A DNA stretch of 64,000 nt from Mesorhizobium sp. WSM2240. GTDB taxonomy: Bacteria > Pseudomonadota > Alphaproteobacteria > Rhizobiales > Rhizobiaceae. The translations under genes and the position numbers were made by a program. Below, piece by piece: positions 46,708-55,186 of this stretch (positions within the stretch are counted from its first letter, which is position 1; every line of letters begins with the position of its first letter). Location of the stretch: positions 3,906,001-3,970,000 of the forward strand of contig NZ_CP159253.1 in the NCBI RefSeq assembly GCF_040438645.1, written 5' to 3'. A model generated the notes under the pieces. It saw only the letters and a program-made list of their open reading frames with translations. It ran no database searches and was not told the origin of the DNA.

Positions 46708-48759
46708 ATGGGAAATCGCGCAGGAGGAAGACGCACGGGACCGAAATGCATCGCCATCGTCGGTCCCTTCGCAAGCGGCAAGACCACACTCCTTGAAGCC
46801 ATTCTGGCTCGAAGCGGAGCAATCCCCCGACAAAATCCCGTCTCGTCAGGCAACACCGTTTCGGATCATTCCGCCGAGGCGCGCGCCCATGCGATGAGCG
46901 TGGAAGCCACCGTGGCTTCGATCGACTTCATGGGCGACAGCCTGACCTTCGTCGATTGCCCCGGTTCGGTCGAGTTCGCCTTCGAGGCCGAACCCGTCCT
47001 GGCAGCCTGCGACATAGCAGTGGTGGTGGCCGAGGCCGACGAGAAGAAGATTCCTGCCCTGCAGCTCATCATGCGCAAGCTCGACGATCTCGGCATCCCG
47101 CGCATCCTGTTCTTGAACAAGGTCGACAAGGCCGTGGCCGGCGTGCGCGACACGCTGAAGATGCTGCAGCCGACGAGCTCGACTCCGCTTCTCCTGCGCC
47201 AGATTCCGCTGCGCAAGGACGGCATCGTCATCGGCTCGATAGACCTGGCGCTGGAGCGCGCTTACATCTACCGCGAGCACGCCGAGAGCGAGATCACCGA
47301 GATTCCGGGCGACGAGAAGGCGCGTGAGGTCGAGGCGCGCTTCGCCATGCTGGAGACGCTGGCCGATCACGACGACCTCCTGATGGAGCAGCTTCTCGAC
47401 GAGATCCCGCCGCCGCGCGACGCAGTGTTCGACGATCTCGCCGCCGATCTGCGCGAAGGCATGGTGACGCCGGTCCTCATCGGCACGGCCGAAAAGGGCA
47501 ATGGCGTGCTCAGGCTCCTGAAAGCCATCCGCCACGATGCGCCCGATGTCGAGGCGACCAGAGAGCGTCTCGGCGCGCCCGAGGGGAATGGCGCCTTGGT
47601 GCAGGTCATGAAGACCATCCACACCGCCCATGGCGGCAAGCTGTCGATCTCGCGCATCTTGTCGGGGAGCGTCCCCGACGGCTCGGAGTTGTTCCTGCCC
47701 GGCGGAGCCACCGCCAAGGTCTCGGGCATCTACCGCATGCTCGGTAAGGATCAGACGAAGCTCACTGTCGCAAACACGGGCGATACGGTGGCGCTCGGCA
47801 AGCTTGAGGATGTCCACACTGGCCAGACACTAAGCTCCGCCAAGGGCGGTGCGGCACAGCTCGTCGACCTGAAGCCGGCGCAGCCGGTCTATTCCTTCGC
47901 GCTCAGACCCAAGGAGCGGAAGGACGAAGTCAAGATGTCGACGGCCCTGCAGCGGCTGGCGGAGGAGGATCCCTCACTCCTCCTGCGCCACCAGCAGGAA
48001 ACCAGCGAGACGGTGATTTCGGGCCATGGAGAAATGCATCTGCGCGTCACCGTGGAGCGCCTCGAAGGCAAGAACCAGATCCCGATCGAGGGCCGCGCGC
48101 CGGCTGTGCCCTATCGCGAGACGATCCGCAAATCGACGCAGCAGCGCGGCCGCCACAAGAAGCAGTCGGGCGGCCACGGCCAGTTCGGCGATGTTGTGCT
48201 GGAGATCAAGCCGCTGCCCCGCGGCTCCGCGTTCCAGTTCACCGACACCATTACCGGCGGCGTGGTGCCCAAGACATATATCCAGTCGGTGGAGACCGGT
48301 ATTCGCGACTATCTCAAATCCGGACCGCTCGGCTTTCCGGTCGTGGACGTCGCCGTCAACTTGTCCGATGGCTCCTATCATGCCGTCGATTCCTCCGACA
48401 TGGCTTTCCAGATGGCGGCAAAGATCGCCATGAGGGAGGGCATGGCCGCGTGCTCGCCGGTACTTCTCGAGCCGATCATGAAGGTGGAGATCTTCACGCC
48501 CTCCGACGCGACGGCCAAGATCACCGGCATCATACCGCAGCGCCGTGGCCAGATTTTGGGCTACGACGCCCGCCCCGGCTGGCCCGGATGGGACGTGGTC
48601 GAAGCGATGATGCCGCAATCGGAGATCGGCGACCTGATTATCGAGCTGAGATCGGCAACCTCCGGCGTCGCCAGCTACCGTGCCGAATTCGACCACATGG
48701 CCGAATTGACCGGGCGGCTTGCCGACGAGGCGATGAACGCCAACGGCAAGGCTGCTTGA
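46708..48759 (+). CDS. elongation factor G-like GTPase (EF-G paralogue)
   Basis: 683 residues with GGAGGAGG upstream. The EF-G domain order is intact. G1 is GPFASGKTT (19-27), G3 is D83-C-P-G-S and G4 is NKVD (137-140). The catalytic His that normally follows DxPG is Ser87, and the switch-I R-G-I-T is replaced by a MSVE-type sequence (63-66), so GTP hydrolysis is probably slow. The segment RGRHKKQSGGHGQFGDV and the C-terminal GIIPQRRGQILGY are typical of EF-G2-like (FusA2) proteins. The cellular role of this subgroup is not settled; it is not the main translation factor. Confidence 0.9.
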   Translation: MGNRAGGRRTGPKCIAIVGPFASGKTTLLEAILARSGAIPRQNPVSSGNTVSDHSAEARAHAMSVEATVASIDFMGDSLTFVDCPGSVEFAFEAEPVLAACDIAVVVAEADEKKIPALQLIMRKLDDLGIPRILFLNKVDKAVAGVRDTLKMLQPTSSTPLLLRQIPLRKDGIVIGSIDLALERAYIYREHAESEITEIPGDEKAREVEARFAMLETLADHDDLLMEQLLDEIPPPRDAVFDDLAADLREGMVTPVLIGTAEKGNGVLRLLKAIRHDAPDVEATRERLGAPEGNGALVQVMKTIHTAHGGKLSISRILSGSVPDGSELFLPGGATAKVSGIYRMLGKDQTKLTVANTGDTVALGKLEDVHTGQTLSSAKGGAAQLVDLKPAQPVYSFALRPKERKDEVKMSTALQRLAEEDPSLLLRHQQETSETVISGHGEMHLRVTVERLEGKNQIPIEGRAPAVPYRETIRKSTQQRGRHKKQSGGHGQFGDVVLEIKPLPRGSAFQFTDTITGGVVPKTYIQSVETGIRDYLKSGPLGFPVVDVAVNLSDGSYHAVDSSDMAFQMAAKIAMREGMAACSPVLLEPIMKVEIFTPSDATAKITGIIPQRRGQILGYDARPGWPGWDVVEAMMPQSEIGDLIIELRSATSGVASYRAEFDHMAELTGRLADEAMNANGKAA

Positions 48760-48777
48760 GGGTCGTAAACGACAAAG

Positions 48778-48810
48778 AAAAACGGCGTCCGAAGATCGAA
48801 CGCCGTTTTT
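48778..48810 (+). terminator. rho-independent terminator
   Basis: AAAAACGGCGT (48778-48788) pairs with ACGCCGTTTTT (48800-48810). Symmetric A and T runs allow it to act on both strands. It follows the EF-G-like gene by 18 bp. Confidence 0.9.
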
Positions 48811-49353
48811 CGCGGACCGTACCGCCGTTGGGGAACGGGCGGGAGGATGGCGGCACGTCAGGTCCGCCGCATCGTTCGCCGCCCCGAGGGACAGCGCTTG
48901 GGTTTGATGCCCGGAGGCATCTGAATGGGCCGGACGCGACGGCTGCCTAAGCCTCGGAGGTTTCGAGTGATGCCCCCATCTCCCGAAACGGACCGAACGC
49001 CGCGTCCTGTTTTGATTGGTACCAAATCAAGGCCGCTCGCGGCAGGTTACCGGATGTTACATATAACCGTTACGTGAGGGCGGATACGGCGGCTGTAACC
49101 GTTGCAAGGCTTGGAACTACGGGATTTCTGGCGAACGCCGCTGGTGCTCCGCTTCACGATTGGGCAGGCATCGTCACGGCCTGCGCGATTCGAGTGCAGC
49201 TATCGCAGCATGAGAGTTCGGCAAAAGCGTGCGCCGCTTGGTTGCAAGCCCCGCTGCTCCGCAGCCGGCCAAAAGCGCCCGCGGATCGAAAAACAGGAGC
49301 CGGCCACCGGCATTTCGGCGCGCCGGATACATCGTCGGATGGTTTCGGGCAAC
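48811..49353. other. intergenic region, no gene recognised
   Basis: About 540 bp. A 26-codon frame from ATG 48847 is too short and lacks support. A longer plus-strand frame near 49074-49370 runs into the terminator of the small RNA and has no ribosome-binding site. I see nothing else. Confidence 0.45.
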
Positions 49354-49382
49354 AAAAAAGCCGGATCTGAAAAGACCCGGCT
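49354..49382 (-). terminator. terminator of the AbcR-like sRNA
   Basis: Nine-base stem including one G-U pair, a six-base loop and six consecutive U residues (A49354-A49359 on the plus strand). It faces away from lsrB. Confidence 0.9.
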
Positions 49383-49469
49383 GAGTTTGTTGGAAGTGCC
49401 GATTAAGGCTAAACCTCCAGAGGGGAACACTCCCAGGCGCTAATGGGAGGAGGAACGCGCCCGGAAGAT
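49354..49469 (-). ncRNA. AbcR-like (alpha-r15 family) trans-acting small RNA
   Basis: On the minus strand CTTGTT (49500-49505) and CATATA (49476-49481) form a sigma70 promoter with an 18-nt spacer, giving a start near 49469. The RNA has a CCTCCTCCC anti-Shine-Dalgarno stretch, a CTCCCA/TGGGAG hairpin, a CCTCTGGAGG element and a 9-bp terminator stem (AGCCGGGTC with GATCCGGCT) ending in six U. Length ~116 nt. These features and its place next to lsrB match AbcR1/AbcR2 of rhizobia, which with Hfq repress ABC-transporter mRNAs. The name is assigned by resemblance and synteny. Confidence 0.8.
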
Positions 49470-49475
49470 GATCAA

Positions 49476-49505
49476 TATATGGGCTTGTCTTGCCCGAGAA
49501 ACAAG
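49476..49505 (-). promoter_or_regulatory. promoter of the AbcR-like sRNA
   Basis: CTTGTT (-35) at 49500-49505 and CATATA (-10) at 49476-49481 with an 18-bp spacer, close to the rhizobial CTTGAC-N17-CTATAT consensus. Confidence 0.7.
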
Positions 49506-49657
49506 CACCCAGTTTGCAATGCTCCCATGCAAAATGACGCACCCTGTGGTCTAAGCTTCACTTCTACCAGATAGAACCAAGACGACGACGCCGGATGCTT
49601 GAACCCGGCCGGCGGGGCGTGATCTGTCCCTATCCGAGGCCCTTGGAAGGAACGACG

Positions 49658-50159
49658 ATGCGCAAGCCTTCGGCCATCGCCGGCAGCGCAGCCTTCCTTA
49701 TCCTGGCGCCGGGCGTCGTGGCCGGGGTGATCCCATGGTCCTTGACGAACGGTTATGGCCGGCCTCTGTCTTCGCTCGCGATGGTTGCAGCCGGATCGAT
49801 CCCTGGTCCTGGCCGGCCTCGCGTCCTCCTTCATTCCTTCGCACGCTTTGCCTTCGAGGGCGCCGGTACGCCCGCCCCCATCGCGCCCACTGAAAGGCTG
49901 GTCGTCGGTGGCGCCTATCGATATGTGCGCAACCGGATGTATGTGGGGGTCCTGTCGATCATCTCCGGTCAGGCGCTGCTGTTCGCCGATTGGTCGCTCG
50001 TCGTCTATGCAGCCATCGTCGCAGTCACGGTGTTCACTTTCGTCAAGCTCTACGAAGAGCCGACGCTTGCTCGCCGCTAATGGCGACGAATATCAGGCCT
50101 ACCGCGGCGCCGTCCCCGGCCGGCTGCCGCGTCTCACCCCGTGGACAAGCCCTCAATAG
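49658..50159 (+). pseudogene. isoprenylcysteine carboxyl methyltransferase-family gene, frameshifted
   Basis: The start has GGAAGGA. One frame gives an N-terminal membrane segment and then FARFAFEGAGTPAPIAPTERL, GGAYRYVRNRMYVGVLSII and LYEEPTLARR-stop at 50080. The expected ending DEYQAYRGAVPGRLPRLTPW is in another frame and stops at 50159. A second shift seems present near 49790-49820, where LVLAGLASSF occurs in the alternative frame. At least one and probably two frameshifts break the gene. It lies between lsrB and the sRNA, overlapping the end of lsrB by 7 bp. Confidence 0.85.
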
Positions 50160-51049
50160 GACCAGTTGCGCGCCTTGGCGAACATGAAGTCGCGGAATGC
50201 CTTGAGCTTGGCCTGGTTCTTCATCGCGTCGGGATAGACGAAGAAGGTGTCGAAGGACGGCGCCTCGACCTCGGGCAGGATCGGCACGAGGCCCGATTCC
50301 TTGTCGGCCATGTAGTCCGGCAGCATGGCGATGCCGACGCCGCGCCTGACCGCCCTGCGTATCGACATCAAATCGTTGATCTGGAGAGCTGCGGGGCGCT
50401 TTGTTCCTTCCGGCCGGCCGATCGTCTCCAGCGTGTTGAGGCCGGCGAGATAGGCCGGTACCGGCTCGCCGAAGGTCACGATGCGATGCTGGTCGAGATC
50501 GGCGACCGACATCGGTTTGCCGTAGCGGTCCAGATAGGCCTGCGTGGCGAACACGTGCAGATGCACGGTGAAGAGCCGTCGCTGGATCAGATCCGGCTGC
50601 TGCGGCTGGCGCAGCCGCACGGCGCAGTCGGCCTGCCGCATCGTCAGGTCGAGCTCCTCGTTGGTCAACACGAGCTGAAGGTTGATCTCCGGATAAAGGT
50701 CGAGGAACTCCTTGGCGCGCTCTGTCAGCCAGCCGGTGCCGAGCCCGACCGTGGTCGTCACGCGCAGCGTGCCGGTCGGCTTCTCCAGCGTCTCGGTCAA
50801 CTGCGTCTTGACGTTTTCGAGCTTCATCAGGACGTCATGCGCCGTCCGGAACAGCATCTCGCCCTGTTCCGTCAGCACCAGTCCGCGAGCGTGCCGGTTG
50901 AACAGCGGCACGCCGACATCGTGCTCCAGCGCGCTGACCTGCCGCGAAATCGCCGATTGCGAAAGCCGGAGCGTTTCGGCGGCGTGCGTGAACGAGCCCG
51001 CCTGCGCCGCTGCGTGAAACACACGTAGCTTGTCCCAGTCCAGAGACAT
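50153..51049 (-). CDS. lsrB: LysR-family regulator LsrB/VtlR
   Basis: 298 residues with GGGGGAG before the start. The N-terminal winged helix-turn-helix (FHAAAQAGSFTHAAETLRLSQSAISRQVSALE) and the substrate-binding domain (WLTERAKEFLDLYPEINLQLVL) are complete. It is adjacent to trxB and an AbcR-like sRNA, the arrangement of S. meliloti lsrB and Brucella vtlR, which activate AbcR2-type sRNA and influence LPS and symbiosis or virulence. The assignment rests mainly on that synteny. Confidence 0.88.
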   Translation of the reverse strand: MSLDWDKLRVFHAAAQAGSFTHAAETLRLSQSAISRQVSALEHDVGVPLFNRHARGLVLTEQGEMLFRTAHDVLMKLENVKTQLTETLEKPTGTLRVTTTVGLGTGWLTERAKEFLDLYPEINLQLVLTNEELDLTMRQADCAVRLRQPQQPDLIQRRLFTVHLHVFATQAYLDRYGKPMSVADLDQHRIVTFGEPVPAYLAGLNTLETIGRPEGTKRPAALQINDLMSIRRAVRRGVGIAMLPDYMADKESGLVPILPEVEAPSFDTFFVYPDAMKNQAKLKAFRDFMFAKARNWSY

Positions 51050-51140
51050 ATCTCCCCCTCGTCAGCATTCACCCCGGAAGCCGCCTCCCGGAGTGCATCT
51101 GTGCAGTTAGTCGTTCCCTGCCGGCTTTGCCGGTCTAAGT

Positions 51141-51157
51141 GTGTTGAATTTCAACAC
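51141..51157. promoter_or_regulatory. perfect 8-bp palindrome between lsrB and trxB
   Basis: GTGTTGAA and TTCAACAC flank a single T. It abuts the trxB stop and is 92 bp upstream of the lsrB start. It could be an operator for lsrB or a 3'-end hairpin of trxB. Confidence 0.5.
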
Positions 51158-51158
51158 C

Positions 51159-52133
51159 TTATTCTGCCGCTTCGCGAACCTCTTCCAGGCTCGCGAGATA
51201 TTTTTCCGCTTCCAGTGCCGCCATGCAGCCGAGGCCGGCCGCCGTCACCGCCTGGCGATAGACGTCGTCGGTCACGTCGCCGGCCGCAAACACGCCGGGC
51301 ATATCGGTCTGGGTCGAATCGGGCGCGGTCCACAGATAGCCGTTCGGCTTCTGCTTCAGCTTGCCTGCGAACAATTCCACCGCCGGCGCGTGGCCGATCG
51401 CCACGAACACGCCGTCGACCTTGAGATGCGTCTCCGCCCCGGTTACCAGATTTTTCAACTTCAGCCCGTCGGCCGAAGGCGGCATCGGCGCCTGGCCGGG
51501 GCGGCCGGTGATCTCTTCCACCACCGTGTCCCAGATGACTTTGATGTTTTCCTTCTTGAGCAGCCGCTCGCGAAGGATCCGCTCGGCGCGGAAATCGTTG
51601 CGGCGGTGGATGACCGTGACGCTCTTGGCAATATGGGAGAGGTAGAGCGCCTCCTCGACCGCCGAATTGCCGCCGCCGATCACCGCGACATCCTTGCCGC
51701 GGTAGAAGAAGCCGTCGCAGGTAGCACAGGCCGAGACGCCGAAGCCCATATAGGTCTGCTCGCTTGGAATGCCGAGCCATTTGGCCTGCGCGCCGGTGGC
51801 GATGATCAGCGCATCGCTGGTATAGACCGTGCCCGAATCGCCCTTGGCCCGGAAAGGCCGGACGTCGAGGTCGACTTCGGTGATCACGTCATTGATGATT
51901 TCGGTGCCGACATGCTCGGCCTGCTTCAGCATCTGCTCCATCAGCCACGGACCCTGGATCGGATCGGCGTAGCCCGGATAGTTCTCGACGTCGGTGGTGA
52001 TGGTGAGCTGTCCGCCCTGCTGCAGCCCAGCGACCAGGATCGGCTTCAGCATGGCGCGCGCCGCGTAAATCGCCGCCGTATAGCCGGCCGGACCGGAACC
52101 GATGATCAGGACGGGCGCGTGCTTCGATGTCAT
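51159..52133 (-). CDS. trxB: thioredoxin-disulfide reductase
   Basis: 324 residues. FAD-binding IIGSGPAGYTAAIYAARA at the N-terminus, redox-active C136-A-T-C139 and the NADPH-binding GGGNSAVEEALYL are all present. It reduces thioredoxin with NADPH. It precedes lsrB in transcription order with a 109-bp gap and is divergent from lrp; the same neighbours are known in S. meliloti. Confidence 0.97.
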   Translation of the reverse strand: MTSKHAPVLIIGSGPAGYTAAIYAARAMLKPILVAGLQQGGQLTITTDVENYPGYADPIQGPWLMEQMLKQAEHVGTEIINDVITEVDLDVRPFRAKGDSGTVYTSDALIIATGAQAKWLGIPSEQTYMGFGVSACATCDGFFYRGKDVAVIGGGNSAVEEALYLSHIAKSVTVIHRRNDFRAERILRERLLKKENIKVIWDTVVEEITGRPGQAPMPPSADGLKLKNLVTGAETHLKVDGVFVAIGHAPAVELFAGKLKQKPNGYLWTAPDSTQTDMPGVFAAGDVTDDVYRQAVTAAGLGCMAALEAEKYLASLEEVREAAE

Positions 52134-52394
52134 GGACGTGCTTTCGGCAAAGGGCGCGCGATGCGCGAGGCTGAGTAATCTGAAAATCGGCCCTTAATCT
52201 AGGTGTTGCCCGTCACGTCAGCAAGGCGGAGCCGCAATCGTCCCCGGAAACCTTGGTGCAAGCCAGGATTCCGGCCGGGTTGCGCTTGCATAATTCCGCA
52301 AAACCGGGCCTGACGGACAACCACCAATGGTTTATTGAGACGCTTTAGCTGGGTCTCCTCCAAAATTCGTCAGATCCCCAACACGGAAGAAAAA

Positions 52395-52865
52395 ATGTCG
52401 ATCAAGGCCGAACTCGATGCGATCGACTGGAAGATCCTGCGGGAATTGCAGGACGAAGGCCGCATCACCAATGTCGAGCTCTCCCGGCGCATCGGCATAT
52501 CCGCGCCGCCTTGCCTCAGGCGCGTAAAGCGCCTGGAGGATGCCGGCATCATCCGCGGCTATCGCGCTCTGCTCAATGCCCCTTCGCTCGGCATGGACGT
52601 CGTGGCGTTCTGCCTTGTCGGGCTGCACCATCAGGCCGAAAGCGAGTTGAAGGCTTTCGCCGAGCGCACTCGCGGCTGGCCGATCGTGCGCCAGGCGTGG
52701 ATGGTTTCGGGCGAATCAGATTTCCTGCTCCACTGCGTGGCGAGCGACCTCGGGGCCTTCCAGAGCTTCGTCATAGAGGAACTGACCTCCTCGCCCAACG
52801 TCGACACCGTGCGCACCGCGCTGACCATCCGCCAGGTCAAGGACGAGGGCACGGTGGCGATCTAG
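52395..52865 (+). CDS. lrp: Lrp/AsnC-family transcriptional regulator
   Basis: 156 residues from the ATG preceded by GGAAGA. The AsnC helix-turn-helix (LDAIDWKILRELQDEGRITNVELSRRIGISAPPCLRRVKRLE) and the RAM effector domain follow in the usual order. It corresponds by position to the lrp-like gene between trxB and the LPS genes in S. meliloti. It likely senses amino acids; targets are unknown. Confidence 0.92.
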   Translation: MSIKAELDAIDWKILRELQDEGRITNVELSRRIGISAPPCLRRVKRLEDAGIIRGYRALLNAPSLGMDVVAFCLVGLHHQAESELKAFAERTRGWPIVRQAWMVSGESDFLLHCVASDLGAFQSFVIEELTSSPNVDTVRTALTIRQVKDEGTVAI

Positions 52866-52918
52866 TCAGTCGGAGCTTGCGCGACCGCCTTCGGCCGGCC
52901 GCGCCGTGCCTGGAGCCC

Positions 52919-53617
52919 TCAGATCGGCTTCCAATCGGGATCGACCTTGGAAGCTTCGGCCCGCCAGAGATCGCCGTAGTCGACGTTCTGCCAATCCTTG
53001 AACCAAGGCCCGCCATTGGTGAAATGGACGGCGCTCGGCGTTCCCGCCTCCGGCTTTTCGCTCCATCCCTCCAGCCAGTTCCAGCTTTCAGGCAGGGCTC
53101 CGATTTCTTCGTCGGCGGCCCATTGCATCCGATGCAGGTAGGCGCCCGTCTGGCTGTTGATCACTTCCGGCGTCAGGGTCCTGGTGGACGGGTGTTCGCA
53201 ATTGAACAGCATGAAGGACGACCAGTTCTTGCGCGGGTAGTTGGTCTGCACCTTGCCGTCCATCTTGACTGTCGCCTTCGGCGTATAGTCGTGTTTGACG
53301 CACAGCACCGCCTTGGACGGGTCCAGATATTCCGTCAGCTTCGCGATGTCGTCGAGAAACAGGAAGTCGCAATCGCAAAACAGCGCCCAGCCCTTGTAGC
53401 CGGCGAGCCACGGCGTGAAGAAGCGCGAATAGGTGAATTCGGTTGAGGCCAGCGGGTCCACCTCGCGTGTATAGGCGCCCTTCTCCACCAGTTCCTGCAG
53501 TTTGATGGCGTGCACCTCTACCGGAATGCTCGCCCGATCGAGCAATGTTTTTTTCGCAACGTCATAGGCGATTGGCTCGCGGGAATCCCAACCGATATAG
53601 ATGTCGAACTTATTCAT
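52919..53617 (-). CDS. glycosyltransferase, GT8-like, LPS cassette
   Basis: 232 residues. The segment FTYSRFFTPWLAGYKGWALFCDCDFLFLDDI contains a DxD-type metal site (C-D-C-D) as in glycogenin-like GT-A enzymes, and NWSSFMLFNCEHP and TNGGPW resemble GT8 proteins. Its start overlaps the end of the preceding gene by 8 bp (ATGAATAA), so it is translated in the same operon. A role in LPS-core assembly is inferred from context. Donor and acceptor unknown. Confidence 0.8.
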   Translation of the reverse strand: MNKFDIYIGWDSREPIAYDVAKKTLLDRASIPVEVHAIKLQELVEKGAYTREVDPLASTEFTYSRFFTPWLAGYKGWALFCDCDFLFLDDIAKLTEYLDPSKAVLCVKHDYTPKATVKMDGKVQTNYPRKNWSSFMLFNCEHPSTRTLTPEVINSQTGAYLHRMQWAADEEIGALPESWNWLEGWSEKPEAGTPSAVHFTNGGPWFKDWQNVDYGDLWRAEASKVDPDWKPI

Positions 53618-54284
53618 GTATCAGTCCTTCTGCGCTTGTTGACGCACGCTTCTCGTCTTCCGTCAGCCAGACGCGAATATTGCGTTCCTTGGCCTTGCCG
53701 TCGATCCACGCCCGTTCGTCGCCCCAGGCATGGCGCTGCCAGCCTTGCCAATTGAAGCCGGCGATCTCCACATCCCACTCATCGGCCGGAAGTCGCGCGA
53801 GCGCATACCGGATACCGAAATATCCAGTGCTTGGAAACCTTCGAATTTTAGTCAGGGAATACGGCTCGAGGCCCAATTCCAGGCAACCCTCCTCATAGAA
53901 GGACGGCGGAAGGACCGCGACGATCTTTCCGGCCTCGCCGTACATCATCAGCGCCGGCCACGTCCACTCGGCGCGCCGGCCCTTGATCCAGGAGAGGAAG
54001 TTCGGCCGCAGGCCGTATTTCTGTACGGCGATCGGATGCGAAACGAGAATGACGAGCTCCGCCGCCTGAACGATCGGCGAGGTCGGATAATAGGGATTTT
54101 CCAGCCGCCGCTGCATCGGCTTGCCGGTGTTGCATACAAAAAGCCAGTTCGTCTTCGTTCCGCTCATCCCGATCGACGCCTTCGGCTCGTTGAACCGAAC
54201 CACATGATCGCTGGCGTCCACGCGTTCCGACATATCGAAGGGCAACGGCCCGTTGCCGACAACGAACAATCTCTTTCTAGCCAT
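53610..54284 (-). CDS. putative GT29-like (sialyltransferase-type) glycosyltransferase
   Basis: 224 residues from the ATG at 54284; starts 30 bp upstream are possible. The N-terminal VVGNGPLPFDMSERVDASD then HVVRFNEPK resembles the L sialylmotif (VGNG...D..D.V.RFN), and PSTGYFGIRYALARL then AGFNWQGW resembles the S sialylmotif. CMP-sialic acid or a related nucleotide sugar would be the donor in that family, but substrate use here is not shown. It overlaps the GT8-like gene and follows the GT25 gene, so it belongs to the LPS operon. Confidence 0.65.
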   Translation of the reverse strand: MARKRLFVVGNGPLPFDMSERVDASDHVVRFNEPKASIGMSGTKTNWLFVCNTGKPMQRRLENPYYPTSPIVQAAELVILVSHPIAVQKYGLRPNFLSWIKGRRAEWTWPALMMYGEAGKIVAVLPPSFYEEGCLELGLEPYSLTKIRRFPSTGYFGIRYALARLPADEWDVEIAGFNWQGWQRHAWGDERAWIDGKAKERNIRVWLTEDEKRASTSAEGLIHE

Positions 54285-54427
54285 TGCATTCAGCCATCGG
54301 ATTCTCCTGGCCATCCATCTGGCCCGGCAGGTCGCGCTGTTTAAAACGTTGTGCAGCTTGATCGCAAATCGATTCTCTGCTGGGCCAACAACTGCTGACG
54401 GATGGAAAGCCTGGCGATCAGCGGGCG

Positions 54428-55186
54428 TCAGCGCCTGGCGGAAGCTGCGACGCGCAAGGCCAGCCGATACCAGGCCCGCTTGACCTCCCGCGACAGCACC
54501 TCCCTGAGCGGCTTTGTCTTTTTCTGCACGATCGTGCCGCCGAGAAGATGCCCGATCTGGCGGACCGCCGGCGGTCGCACCGCCAGTATGCGGATTTTCG
54601 CAAGCCAGCACATCTGGATCGTCGTATCGACCGGCCGGTCGAAGGCTTCGGTCGCCTTCAAAAGCTCCGCCGCAGCCTGCCGGCCGACAAGCTGCGTCTG
54701 CATGCCAAGCCCGACATGCGCCGGTTCGACCAGCGCGATGTCGCCGGCTTTGGCCACCTCCGCGCCGCTATCCGTGTGGCTGCGATAGGGAAAGCGGATG
54801 TAGTCGCCCGGCCGGATCGTCTCCATCGCCAGCGCCAGCGCCGGCCCGAACAATCCTTCGTCCGGCTCGACATCGTCCTCGACGATCAGCCCGGCGTCGA
54901 GCCCGCGGTCGAGGATCGCCTGCCAGGCCTTCCGGTGGGAGAGAAAGCAGCCGACCTCGGCCTTGCGCAGTTCAAACGGATAGCGCGGGCGATGCAGATG
55001 GCGGCGGTAGACGGCTTCGATTTCGCCGTCCGCTAGCGTCAGCCCATCGACCGCATCGACGACATTTACCGGCAGCGGCAGCGTGGCCGTCAGCCGGTCG
55101 ACCTGCGGCTTGCGCGCCTCGGCGCGCGCAAGATGGATGATGAAAGCCTCGGCGCGGCGTATCGGCGCGGCGTTCGGCGTGCTCAT
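54428..55186 (-). CDS. glycosyltransferase family 25 (LPS biosynthesis)
   Basis: 252 residues. It begins with AFIIHLARAEARKPQVDRL and carries GCFLSHRKAWQAILDRGLDAGLIVEDDVEP, the signature of GT25 LPS glycosyltransferases with an E-D-D metal site. Its start overlaps the lpsB stop by four bases (ATGA). Probably galactosyl- or glucosyl-transfer to the LPS core. Confidence 0.92.
   Translation of the reverse strand: MSTPNAAPIRRAEAFIIHLARAEARKPQVDRLTATLPLPVNVVDAVDGLTLADGEIEAVYRRHLHRPRYPFELRKAEVGCFLSHRKAWQAILDRGLDAGLIVEDDVEPDEGLFGPALALAMETIRPGDYIRFPYRSHTDSGAEVAKAGDIALVEPAHVGLGMQTQLVGRQAAAELLKATEAFDRPVDTTIQMCWLAKIRILAVRPPAVRQIGHLLGGTIVQKKTKPLREVLSREVKRAWYRLALRVAASARR

Noticed and set aside
48847..48924. 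25-residue frame after the EF-G-like terminator
   Set aside because: Very short, no homologue recognised, close to a terminator.
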